Source: Larix sibirica
Taxonomy: Eukaryota > Streptophyta > Pinopsida > Pinales > Pinaceae
Reading direction: 5' to 3'
Length of the DNA: 32,547 nucleotides
Assembly (NCBI GenBank): GCA_004151065.3
Contig: NWUY0300022688.1
Coordinates: forward strand, 68,159 to 100,705
Shown here: positions 18,790 to 28,982 of the stretch, one piece after another
How positions within the stretch are numbered: the first letter of the stretch is position 1
Layout of the letters: every line of letters begins with the position of its first letter
Made by a program: the position numbers and the translations under genes
The notes under the pieces: generated by a model
Database searches by the model: none
Told to the model about the DNA's origin: nothing
The model's input: only the letters and a program-made list of their open reading frames with translations

Positions 18790-21147
18790 GAGCACCTCGT
18801 TTCACTCGGTGCAATAACATCAAAGTATTTGGATAGTATCAAATATCATCATTACTATAACATCGTGATGATATGCAAAGACAATAAACAATTGTATTGT
18901 GTTTTTTGTAGAGTGCAGGAAGGAAATGAAATAGTTTGCATGAATTCAAATCAAGTTATGGATTACCACGAACAAAGGAGGGAAGTGATTAATTGTTGTA
19001 GCTTTTGTTGAGTAGAGCATCATCAAGCTAGTAATTACCTAATGAGGATAATAACTCAATCAATCCTTGGGAGGCTTTGAGATTTTTTGAAAAAAAGTTG
19101 TTGGAATCAACTTTGTTTTGGTCTTTATAAGTTTATTGAAATTGTGGAGGAAATACTTGTTATGCCAAGCTTTGGCTTGTTCAATGGTGGAAGCTCCATT
19201 CAATGCACTTCCTAGATTGAGATCTAAATAATTGACGTAATCTACCCTAGGCAAAGAAAAAACATAAGGAGACATGTATGTGTAAAGCTTTCACATCCAG
19301 GGAAAGTAGTGCTCATCATCATGGCTATTGTTCCAGACCACTATGTACTATATACCAAAGATGTTTCCTACTCTAGGAGGGAAGAGAAACATAGAGGAAG
19401 GAATCCTATCCATTATCCCTCCCATAGGAGAGAAAATTGCATCAACATTCACCTATTCTTCCATGAGGTTCCACAATCTTTTTAGGCCTGATTTGAGCAA
19501 TGAACTTCTTGCCAAATCTGATTTTAATTTGAAGTGGACTTTGTTGGAATGGTATTCATCTATCAATTCACTCAGTTATTTATGACCAATTTAATAAAAT
19601 AAGGGGTCAATGAGATAAACTTAATAAAATGAATCTACCTTTGCTATTGGTGCTACTATTGATGCTCAAGAAACTGGATCATACGTTGGTGGCAAGGATG
19701 CTTAATGAGGTGCTACTTAATATGGGTCTAAGGTTATCCACTAAGTGAATCGGGCTTGGATCTTTAATACATATATAATTTCCCAAAATTCTAAATTCAA
19801 CCATTTTCCGCTTGTTTGAGACAAGTTTGGAATAGGAAATGCCATGGCCCACAAATTAATGGCACTAGAGGAAACTGCATGTGAAATGGTTCGTTGCAAG
19901 AAAATGAGCAAGGAATTAGGCTGGTTGATCGATTAGATATGCTAACTGGTTGGGATTTACTTTTTTATTTGTTTCTTGAGCATCTCAGATGGAGGATGAT
20001 TTCACCAAATGGATGATAGATAGATGGCATCACTAAGGCACGATAACATAGATTGTTGGTGACGGGTGGTGGTTTGACCAATGGATGATGGGTATATAGA
20101 ATCATTTAATTAAGCTATTAGAAAAATAAGTGGAATAAATTTTACATAGTAGAAATGATTTACAATGTAAATATAATATTCTTACAAAATATGGATTTAT
20201 TAAGCTCATAAATGTTAGAATAACATTATCGGTGTTATTCTCTCCACTTTTAGTTCGTAGTGGAACTCGAATTCCAAAAATACTAAATATCCGGAAATTC
20301 TTCATCATCATTTTTATTGCAGGTTTTTATAATGGGTTCTATTACCCATGCACTCTGACACATCGCAAATTTTGATTTTCACTGGAATCCTTCTTTTTCT
20401 CGGCAAATTGATACTTGAGAGGGCAGGGTGTGATCATAAAGTGACCCAAAACCTCAGGGTGTAAAATCTCAAATATTTAACAATTGGAGTTAGCACAAGC
20501 CTAGACACATATTTACCTCACTTGCATGGCCTTTGGAGGGAAAAAGAAGGACACTCAACCATGTGCAATTGTAGGTGAATTATGCGGTGTGCAATTGTAG
20601 GCAAATCAAAACGCAAGTTGAAATGGACAACGATTATTGCAAATTTGAAATAGATGTGGGTCCGAAACTCATTGAAGAAGGCGACACAAGAAATTTCTTT
20701 TGCAGTGGATTTCACAACGATTTACCAATAGAGATTTTAAGCAACAATTAATAATCTCATATTATTTGTTATAACCTTTACGTTTTCATCATGGCACGGA
20801 ATTCTTTCATGACATTTAATACTTTCTTTTAAATAATATGTTTAAGTTATTATTAATATTAATTTGATTTTAGAAATTATAATACCTTATTTTTTAAATA
20901 AATATAATAATTTTGACTTTTCCTAAAATCTAATATGTAAAAGGAATATTACTTTAACAAAATTGAGAGGACAGTCTCGTCTCCTGGTTTGGTTTGAGTT
21001 GGGGTTAAAGGGTATGTGTTCGTATCTTCATCATTTCAAGATTCTTGCTAAGGCGACTTCTTTGCGATTCCATATGTCGTTTGATCCTTATCAGCGTAAG
21101 TATCAACGTTCATTGACCAAATCAGCAGCGAGTTATATAATGTGCTA
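18790..21147. other. No recognisable gene
   Basis: Short frames on both strands (for example 18829-19011, 19328-19585, 20963-21148) carry no motif I recognise. A short phrase, GTCAATGA followed by TAAACTTAATAA, recurs at about 17561 and 19605, so this stretch and 17400-17600 may share an old repeat. The right end, up to 21147, is the insertion flank of LINE B. Confidence 0.5.
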
Positions 21148-21159
21148 GTTAAATTAGTT
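21148..21159. repeat. Target-site duplication of LINE B, 3' copy
   Basis: GTTAAATTAGTT here abuts the poly(A) tail of LINE B (a T run on the plus strand), and the same 12 bases recur at 27764-27775 beyond its 5' end. Length and position fit an L1 target-site duplication, although the sequence is AT-rich. Confidence 0.55.
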
Positions 21160-21167
21160 TTTTTTTT
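21158..21167 (-). other. Poly(A) tail of LINE B
   Basis: Ten T on the plus strand equal ten A at the 3' end of the minus-strand element, directly next to the proposed target duplication. The pure run suggests fairly recent insertion compared with LINE A and LINE C, which have no tail left. Confidence 0.7.
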
Positions 21168-21378
21168 CACATAGGAAAAAACAACTTTATATTAAAAAGT
21201 TACTATCAGAAATTACATCATAAACTGAGAAGTTAGATACATCTCAATTAAAAATAGAAAAAAAAAACTAGCACAACATCCAACAAACATGTAAAAACCT
21301 CCCAACAATAGACATTTTCTTAAAACAAGTTTTGTCATAGAGGGAGTCACACAACCAATTAAAATAGACTCTCAGACT

Positions 21379-21960
21379 TTAGCCCTCATTAGAAAGAGGT
21401 AAACGTTCATAAGTGAGAAGTCCTCCATCCTTGTATTCTTCCACAGGTATCGAACCATCCATCTTTCCCAATTGTCTCTTTGATAGAGAGTCTGCCACCA
21501 TGCTGACTTCCCGATATATATGCATGAATTGAATATGATTGAAAGAGGCAATCAATATCTTGACAAAAGACATCCAATGTCTCAATATCAATGAATTTAA
21601 GGAAGCCGACCCAAGAGCCCAATCGATAATGCATTTGGAGTGCCCAAATACTTGGAGAGAATGCAGTGCTCTCTCTTTTGTGAACCATAAAATCCCCCAC
21701 ATAGCAAGAAGTTCTGCTTTGGAATTCATACCTATGCCTGTCATGAAATATAAATGGAAAACATGATTCATGGACAGCTTCAAAACCGCACCTTCTCCAC
21801 ATATTCCATCTTTACTTGCTGCATCGAAATAACCCAAAGGGAAGCAATAAGAAGATTCCGTAAAACTTATCAGCCTCAGAGCCTCCATTACCTCTTGACC
21901 TTTGAATTCCAAGAAGTGACCATTGATTTTTGTAGCCACCATCTCCACAACTTCCTTCAT
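21379..21960 (-). pseudogene. LINE B ORF2, C-terminal RNase H domain
   Basis: An open frame of 193 codons. The RNase H signature blocks are LGYFDAASKDGICGEGAVLK (first catalytic Asp), MNSKAELLAMWGILWFTKER (Glu), LHSLQVFGHSKCIIDWALGS (third site, where GDS has become GHS) and YREVSMVADSLSKRQLGKMD (last Asp). One of four metal ligands is therefore replaced by His. The frame is not joined to the upstream Zn-finger frame, which ends in an overlapping frame at 21957, so a frameshift separates them. It would end ORF2 at 21379. Confidence 0.82.
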
Positions 21961-23085
21961 GTTGTTGCAAATAGATTCATTACGGGTTTTCTAGATACCC
22001 CACAAGATAAAACAGATAAGGAGAGGTTCCTTCCTGTTGTTATCAAACCACCGAGACATATTGCCCTCAAAAGTTGGTAAGTCCTAGGAAAGATCAAATC
22101 GAAAGATTTTTTAAGTTCCCTCCAAACAAATTGGAAAAAAGAACAACAACCAAATAAATGAGCAATAGTCTCTTCTCCTGTCAAGCACAGATAACAAAAA
22201 CTAGGCCCCTCAAATCCCCTCCTCTGCAAATTCCACCACACAAAGGATTTTATTGTGGAGACAAAGACAAACAAAACATTGTATTTTGAGCAGAACCCTT
22301 CCTTTCCATACATTTTTTATCCACAAGCAAGGAAAAGTATTCAAACCAGTTTCCATAGCAATATTGTAAGCTAGTCGGGTCGTAAGCGAATCATCTGTCA
22401 AGGAAATAACTGCCTAATACAGGTTTTGTACATATCTGTCCCATGCCAAGTCAAACGGGGGTACCAAGTTCAAGTCTTTTTCGGAATGCCACGACCACCT
22501 GTTACATAGATTTAAAGTTCCATCCTGCCACATAACAAAAATATTTCGCCGATGCAATTGCATAATCAAATCCTGGGATAAGATAAATGCATCCTCAAGC
22601 CCCACAACCGGATCAATTTCTACATAGACTTGAGTACCTCTACCAGACATCCACACCAGTGCTTGATTTAGAATTGGAAAGGAAAACTGAAAACTGCACC
22701 AAATAGCAGATCCCGAATGCACATTCCAGGGATGATTTCTAAGCCAAAAAACTGGAGGTATCCTCTTAAGGTATTTAGATTTGATTAAGTCCCCCCAGAG
22801 TCCATTGTCAAATAAAATTCTCCACAAGGACTTTGCACACAACGCCAAGTTAAAGGTAGACAGGTTTTTGATCCCCCACCCCCCATTCGCTTTAGGAGTA
22901 GATAGAGATTCCCAGGGGGCTAGATGAAACTTTGAGACCCCGAATTTTCTCGACCAAAGAAAATGAAAGGTCTTGCTTCTAATGGATGAAATCACAGAAC
23001 TGGGAATGATGTATAAGTAAAACCAAAAAACTGGGATGCTTTGTAATACATAATTTACCAACGTTAGTCTCCCACCTAATGTCAA
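21957..23085 (-). pseudogene. LINE B ORF2, thumb/connection and zf-RVT region
   Basis: 22414-23085 codes TLGGRLTLVNYVLQSIPVFW, KTFHFLWSRKFGVSKFHLAP, NGGWGIKNLSTFNLALCAKS and SGRGTQVYVEIDPVVGLEDA, which match LINE A block by block. A TAG at the end of that frame and a frameshift near 22313 lead into the zf-RVT part: KSFVWWNLQRRGFEG, CYLCLTGEETIAHLF, GCCSFFQFVWREL. Here the CX2C, His and Cys of the finger are present, unlike in LINE A. The region links polymerase and RNase H and is thought to help bind nucleic acid. Confidence 0.78.
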
Positions 23086-23099
23086 CCACCGAAAACACC

Positions 23100-24137
23100 A
23101 TGATTTGATCTTCTGCTATATCTTCTTGACTAGCCATTGCCAATCACTAGGTCTATCGTTATTTGATTTTATATAAAGACCCAGATATCTGAAAATCTCC
23201 TCCAAATTCATCATCCGATATGGGAAGATAGATTCAATCTGCTTGATAATATTAATATCCTTACACAGATAACTTAAACTTGATTTCAACCTGCTGATAG
23301 ACATTCTTGAAGCATCACAAAAGGACCGTGTGATAAATAAGTACTATTTCCATTCAGTTGGAGAGCCATCCTCGAGCAGCAAGACATCGTCAATGAACAA
23401 CAAATGTGAGATAAATAAAGATATGGTTACCTTAATCCTTTTGATCAATTTTTTTTTTTAGCCTCATTGATCATCAAGCTGAGCCCCTTGATCACCAGAA
23501 TAAATAAATAGGGGGATAGAGGGAAGCCTTATCTGATCCCTCGGTTTCCAGAGAAAAAATCGGTTGGTGACCCATCAATCAGAACAACGAACCTCACTAA
23601 GGTAATGCAAGACATAATCCACCTCACAATCCCTACTGATAGACCAATATGGAATAAGACAAATCTTAAATAATTCCAAACCACTTTATCATATGCCTTA
23701 TTGAGATCCATCCTTAAAATGAAATCCGCCAGCTTCTTTTGTTTCACAGAGTGTAAACACTCATGAGCCACTCCCACCGCATCCAAAATATTCCTTCCAG
23801 GTAGGAAACCAAATTGCTTAATTGAGATAAACTTTCCAAGAATAGGTTTAATACGCTCAGAAATAATCTTCGCTATGATATTGTATAGAAGATTACATAG
23901 TGCAATCAGTATATAATCATTGAAATCCATAGGACGATATTTTTTGGGAATAAGAGTAATGTAAGTCGAGGTCAATGATCCCGAAACTTGATCCTTTCTT
24001 CCTGATTCGTCAACAACATCAGTCAAATATTTTCCCACAAGATCAAAGAAATGAAGATAAAATTCAACAGTCCACCCGTCAGGTCCAGGACTCTTGTCCT
24101 TGGAGAAACCCTTTAAAACATTGTACACCTCATCCAT
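23100..24137 (-). pseudogene. LINE B ORF2, reverse transcriptase part
   Basis: Open at 23529-24137 with motif 1 SPGPDGWTVEFYLHFFDL, TLIPKKYRPMDFNDY, motif 2 ALCNLLYNIIAKIISERI, motif 3 QFGFLPGRNILDAVGVAHE, motif A FILRMDLNKAYDKVVWNYL and the start of motif B (NRGIR, then TAA where RQG is expected). After further damage, motif C reads HLLFIDDVLLLEDGSPTEWK near 23345-23400, so the DD pair is kept. The invariant Trp-neighbour Asp of motif A (VDW) has become VVW, but the catalytic Asp in MDLNKAYD is kept. Frameshifts and stops prevent a full product. Confidence 0.85.
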
Positions 24138-25466
24138 AGTAATATTCTTGCAAATCTATTGATAGTATTCTAGAGAGATGAATCTGGGATATTTATGGAT
24201 GCAGGCCAACTAATTTACTAGGTCAGTAGACCCTTTTCTAGTATAAATGTCCTGAAATTGTTTTATGGCTTCCTGTTTTAAAGATTTGGAATCACACAGA
24301 GTATTCTCCTGATAATATTTAATTTCCCAGGTTGAGTTTTTTAGTCTTCTCTGATTACCAATCTATGGAAGAACTTTGTATTCCTGTCCCCCACCTGCAA
24401 CCACACGGCTCGGTTTTTCTGTCGCCATGTTTCTTCAATATTCCCAAGGATCTTCGACTTCTGTGTATCCAAAGAGATGATACTTTCTTTCCTTGACTTT
24501 GAGAAAAGGTCCCCATCCAAGAGGTTTGAAAAATACTGAAGTTCCAGTTCAATTTCCTTAAGACGATTGAGATTGTTTGCTTTCTTGTCACGTTCCCATC
24601 TTTTTACGACCTCCCTGAGTTTTGTAAGATTAGAGATCATACCACTCATTGAGATTTGTTTTCCAGTAGGGATTAACTTATGCCAATGTGGGCACACCAA
24701 ATCGTCGAAATCAACCTCTTCGAGCCAACAAGGATTGAACTTGAAAGGATACATTTCATAGGTATGATCCACATCTAGTTGCAAGATGATTGCCTTATGG
24801 TCGGAGATACCAATGGGGTAAGACCATGAACGATAATGTCCAAATATATCACATAAGCGCTCATTCATAAAAAACCGATCCAACCGCTTCGCAATACCAT
24901 CTCTCCCACATCGGCCATTGGATCGTGTAGGAACCATGACTTTGAGCGGAATGTCCACTAGTTTAGCTTCTTCAAAAAGATTGGAAAGATAATTAGCTAA
25001 AGGGTCAGGGGTGTTACCTGAACCCTAAACTTCATCCGAGGAGAGTGTGAAATTTAAATCTCCTCTCAGAATTAATGAATTATCCTTAAGTAAACTTAGG
25101 GTAGAGATATTCTCCCAAAAAGGTCTTCTGTGGTGATAGAGCCCGTATAAGTTCATAATCTGAATCGTTTCCGACAGGCCTTTTAACTTCCCCTCCAAAA
25201 GTATGTCTGCGACAGTCAAGTAAGCATCAAATTTAGCAAAATCAAGATTCCAAGCGACCATCAAAACCTTTGATAAGCCAGCCGAATCAACCGTACATAC
25301 GTGCCATGATGGTTTAATGTTTAAAAAGTAGTTACAGACAAAAGAAGATTGGGCATGGTCTCTTGAAAGAGAATTACACAGGGATGGATCACTTCTAAAA
25401 CCACTTTAGGGAAGATTGTTTTGGGCCTCTACCAAGCCCTCTCATGTTGAAAGAAATAATGTTCAT
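24138..25466 (-). pseudogene. LINE B ORF2, endonuclease and linker
   Basis: ORF2 begins at the ATG 25466-25464, which overlaps the ORF1 stop, and reads MNIISFNMRGLGRGPK with the catalytic Asn. Then QETM (metal-binding Glu) is intact. A frameshift near 25355 leads to NYFLNIKPSWHVC, VLMVAWN, IMNLYGLYHHRRPFWENI and LILRGDLNFTLSSDEV (Asp and Asn kept). A TAG (25025-25027) replaces the Trp seen in LINE A. Then come DGIAKRLDRFFMNE and IGISDHKAIILQL (Asp-His kept). The linker runs to 24341 (EETWRQKNRAVWLQVGDRNT). The catalytic set is complete, which makes this the better preserved nuclease of the two LINEs. 24138-24340 continues in another frame with stops. Confidence 0.82.
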
Positions 25467-27354
25467 TGAGGAACACTCTTCGGGGCCGTTAAGTATCTAA
25501 GAGGCCTAGAACATGGAGAAGATAAGATAGGGGTCGACTGAGGTAAACATTTGCCAAATAGAGAAGCATGTTTTGGATTTGCACAGCGGGTAGACTGTTG
25601 TATAGGAGAGCCTAACCCCGCTCTTCCTTTACGATTCTTTTTGGGTTTTCTGATAGTCACACTGCCATTAAAAATAGAGGAAATCAGAAGGGTTCCCGAT
25701 CCCTTGTCAGCTTTTACAGAGAAATTAGGAAGAGTGGTACGAAGGGATTCACAACCCTCGTCAATAGAAAGTGAGTGATAAAAAATTGGAGACAAAGATA
25801 TTTCAATCCCCAAGGGAGACGTGGTCTTACCCTCTAGAGGGGGGAAATATGAAATATTTTTGTTGTAAAATAAACCAAGATGTGAGGGATTCATAGGAGA
25901 GACACTGTCATTACCGATTTCATCAGACATAGTGAGAAGAGGTAAACCAGAATTGAACTTAGTCAAATGTGCAGGGTGCACGGGGTCACAAGAGTTGTTT
26001 TGATCCACTAAAAAGTCCATAGGGGATGGCGTGAAGTCTGAATTCAATTGCACAACATAACATGCTCCTCCCTTATCAATTAGAGAACCCGCACCACCTA
26101 ATGTGGATAATGGGGAATCGGTCCCAATATCAGAGCCATCATACATACCCTCTTCCCCCTTATCACCGTCTAAAAACTTAGAAACAAATAGGGAATTGAT
26201 AAGTTCATCAAGAGAAAGAATTTTAATAAAACATGAATAATTTGAGCAAACTTACCCACAAGTGACGACGCTGATTGAGAGTTTAAAGGGAAAGGGTGAA
26301 CAAACTCTTCCATATCACCATCCGACAAAGTCTGCCGATTCTTGTTATCCTACAAAGAATCCATGGAAGATAAACCACATTGCACCTTTGCATGACCAAT
26401 TTTCCGACACCCGTGACAACGAAACGGAATCCTCCAATAATCTGAGGTTTGAGTGAATGAACCCCCTTCCCAAATCACCTCTATATCCCATGGTAAACTC
26501 TCCTTCGTATACATCTCTACCAAAAGTCTAGAAGCCCTGCGCTAAGTCCTGCGCTAAGTGCCCAGTAAATATTCCTCCTCAATCAGGATGAAACACCCAA
26601 TGGAGTTGGAAATCACCATGAAACCCTTAAGATTCCAACATTGAAGTGGGAGTCCAGGGAGGATGACCCACAAATGCCGCTTATGGGGTTTTTCCTTCTG
26701 CGGGTCTAATCTTGAATTCCATCGAGACAAAACAAGAGATACTTGGCCAAATACCTAGTACCTTTCTTCGATATTTCTTCTATCAATTTCTGACAGAAAT
26801 TGAAATACCATCGAGCCGTTGGTCAACATCAAAACCCTAGGTATATTTTCAATGTAGGGCTTCCACTTTTTTCGAATCCACTGTAAAAGATCCACTTTGT
26901 TAATTTTTATATATTCAAAACGCCCAATGAGGGCTCTATGGGACAACGAAACGACCATATATAGGGTAACATATTTCCCTAGTACACACACAGGGCACCA
27001 TTTCCTTTCCTTCTCAAAATTAAGCATATAGTGTCGGGCCTTAGGGTTCGAATCATTGAGAAGTTTCTACTCAAAGGACAAAGAAACATGATCAACCAGC
27101 GGTTTCGAAGAATGGTGTCCTCTATTCAAATAGCCTTTGCTCCCATTGCCCCTAGTTTCATCCTCAAGCAAAGAAAAAGGATAAGGTTCAAAGATAACCT
27201 TCTCCCGAGGGTTTGTTTTAACAGTTCCCTGGGAGGAACTAATACCCGGTGATAGGGTATCGACAGGCGCTGGTCCATCAGTTTCACACCGGTCAGAGAG
27301 ATGTGAAACAAGAGCATGTGAGGACATCCTTACACCGATCCTAGACAAGGACAT
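25463..27354 (-). pseudogene. LINE B ORF1: gag-like protein with DUF4283-type domain and intact zinc knuckle
   Basis: The first ATG is at 27354, with a second in-frame ATG at 27327 (MSSHALVSHL). The frame runs on through single stops at 27067-27069 and 26755-26757; the second replaces the Trp seen in LINE A. The RNA-binding core contains KKWKPYIENIPRVLMLTNGS, GQVSLVLSRWNSRLDPQKEK and ILPGLPLQCWNLKGFMVISN. After a 12-bp duplication comes YWRIPFRCHGCRKIGHAKVQ, completed by Cys: a perfect CX2CX4HX4C knuckle. A frameshift near 26230-26280 leads into a 227-codon C-terminal frame (26146-25463) rich in Ser and Pro with a basic TIRKPKKNRKGRAGLG patch. It ends CAATGA, so its stop overlaps the ORF2 ATG. 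Confidence 0.78.
26536..26559 (-). repeat. 12-bp tandem duplication in LINE B ORF1
   Basis: CCTGCGCTAAGT occurs twice without a gap at 26536 and 26548. On the coding strand each unit contains a TAG, so the duplication also doubled a nonsense codon. Confidence 0.9.
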
Positions 27355-27476
27355 CAAAACCGACAGAACAACCCATAAAAGGCGCCGAGAAAACCAGGAA
27401 GGGAATATAAAAGAGAAACAAAATATGCTGAGTGGTTATGGTGGTAAAAATGAGGCGACTAAAAAAAAGAAAAAAA

Positions 27477-27509
27477 CCCACTTCCTAGTTTTTTAGCCTG
27501 GTTGGTACT
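27477..27509 (-). promoter_or_regulatory. Conserved LINE 5'UTR block
   Basis: The minus strand reads AGTACCAACCAGGCTAAAAA followed by an AGTGGG box. The same boxes in the same order are found in LINE A at 7433-7461. In LINE B this is about 125-150 bp upstream of the first ORF1 ATG, while in LINE A the ATG follows almost at once, so LINE A has lost, or LINE B gained, the stretch between. Upstream, a TATATA stretch is on the minus strand near 27642-27652. Confidence 0.55.
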
Positions 27510-27763
27510 AGGCTGGCCACCAGATGACAAGCTTGACTCCAGGGCCCATGTTTAATGGGCCATAACCCGAACATGCATCCAATGAGATGCCATCACTCAG
27601 CTAGGGTTTCATTCCATGCTTTACCTTAAAGAGAGAGGATTGTGTACTATATATGCAATCTTTGTTCTATCAGAGTCCCCGTGTTTCGAAACCCTGTAGT
27701 GGTTTGTAAACCATCACACTCAGTTATAATGATCAATCGGTTGGAAATCATTTACGAACATGG

Positions 27764-27775
27764 GTTAAATTAGTT
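27764..27775. repeat. Target-site duplication of LINE B, 5' copy
   Basis: GTTAAATTAGTT, identical to 21148-21159. It sets the probable 5' end of the element at 27763 and gives a 5'UTR of about 410 bp. Confidence 0.55.
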
Positions 27776-28190
27776 ATGAACATGCGTTTGCAAAAACTAA
27801 GTACATTTAAAAAAAACATACAAGAAAGTATCTTTTCATAAATGTGATGTAGTGTTATATTCTTTTTTATTTTTTATTATAATTAAAAGTTATATAAAAA
27901 AGATCTATAAAATTTGGGGATTATCCATGATTAAAGGTTAAAGTATGGCTTCTTACATGGTTATAAGGTTCAAATATCTCTCCATATTAAAGTAGGTATT
28001 TATACTAAGTTAATATAGAATTAAGGATCTTTATATCTCTACATAAATCAATAAAAAAAAAAGGAGATATTTCATGCAATTAGGAAATCATGTTATACTT
28101 ATTTTTAAATATTATTATTGTGATAAATCCATATTAATCTAAAGTCATTTGGGTTAACCGAATGGTTTTGAAATGAAGTGTTATTGTGCC
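27776..28190. other. No gene; AT-rich spacer
   Basis: Nothing recognisable was found on either strand. The DNA is AT-rich with several A runs. Confidence 0.5.
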
Positions 28191-28275
28191 TGTTAACACC
28201 TAAACTTGTCACCCTAAAATTTTTCTATTTTTCTATGCCTTTGTAGTTTGGGTAGCCCTTCTCTTAACCTTACTC

Positions 28276-28283
28276 TATAAATA
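28276..28283 (+). promoter_or_regulatory. TATA box upstream of the decayed repeat-family gene
   Basis: TATAAATA lies in CTCTATAAATACTGTC, a good plant TATA context, about 700 bp upstream of the frame starting at 28983. Function is inferred from position only. Confidence 0.4.
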
Positions 28284-28447
28284 CTGTCAATTGGTCTTGT
28301 TCATTCTCAATTCATTTTGGTTTTGAATTAGTAGTTATTAGACAAATTTTTTATGGTTACATAGTCCCATCTAGAAATGCTCTTGCATAGTAATATTTTG
28401 CAGGTCATAAAGCTAAGTTACAAGTAAAAGGCTCAAGTATTGTTGGA

Positions 28448-28640
28448 AGAATCCAAGTTCCGGTAGGGGAAAATGCAAAATTCCTATCTAAGGAGCTGCT
28501 AGAAGTTTCAAGTTCCGACAATGAAATCAAAATCTATTTCTACAAGAGGTGCTGCCAGAAGTTTCAAGTTCCGACAACGAAATCAAAACCTATTTCTACA
28601 AGAGGTGCTAGCAGAAATTTTTAAAAGTGCCGATGGGGAA
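28448..28640. repeat. 56-bp tandem repeat (two good and two diverged copies)
   Basis: The best units are 28501-28556 and 28557-28612, starting AGAAGTTTCAAGTTCCGACA and ending in AAGAGGTGCT. A diverged copy precedes them from about 28448 (AGAATCCAAGTTCCGG) and a partial one follows from 28613 (AGAAATTTTTAAAAGTGCCG). It lies in the presumed leader of the gene to the right. Confidence 0.85.
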
Positions 28641-28982
28641 TTGTCCATGTTGTCATTGTTGAAATCATTGCAGAACACACCCATTAAGTCATGAAATTAT
28701 TTCTTCAAAAGGTGATGGAACACTGTATATCCTTCTGGATGAATAATTATATCCTCCATCATTTAAAACTATAATGGCACATGTCATTACCCAGTTGTTC
28801 TATGATGTGGTTGAAAACCGTAATTATGAACTGATATGGACATGATCTCCACTTACACCAAATTTAATTCATAAAAAGAGAGCTTGTGTTATCAGTCTCT
28901 TTCATAGTTCGGATTTCCTTGCAGTTTTATCCTCTTTGCTAACGAAGTGAATCAGAGTTACAAAGTAGCTAGTTTGCAAAGA

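Larger units (their letters stand above)
21160..27763 (-). mobile_element. L1-type LINE (LINE B), near full length, minus strand
   Basis: An element of about 6.6 kb in the order 5'UTR (27355-27763), ORF1 (27354-25463), ORF2 (25466-21379), a 3'UTR of about 210 bp and a poly(A) tail (T run 21158-21167). It is of the same family as LINE A by shared 5' block, domain order and protein wording. It is better preserved: the poly(A) tail is still pure and a 12-bp flanking duplication is visible. It still has several stops and frameshifts, so it cannot move by itself. It lies tail to tail with LINE A. Confidence 0.82.

Noticed and set aside
18278-18842. Four long open frames across the N run, both strands
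   Set aside because: They consist almost wholly of undetermined bases and are artefacts of the gap.
21539-22080. Plus-strand frames of 75 and 108 codons
   Set aside because: They are antisense to the LINE B RNase H and Zn-finger parts, which have clear motifs.
28448-28640. Possible CRISPR-like array
   Set aside because: The units are direct tandem repeats without unique spacers, in plant nuclear DNA.
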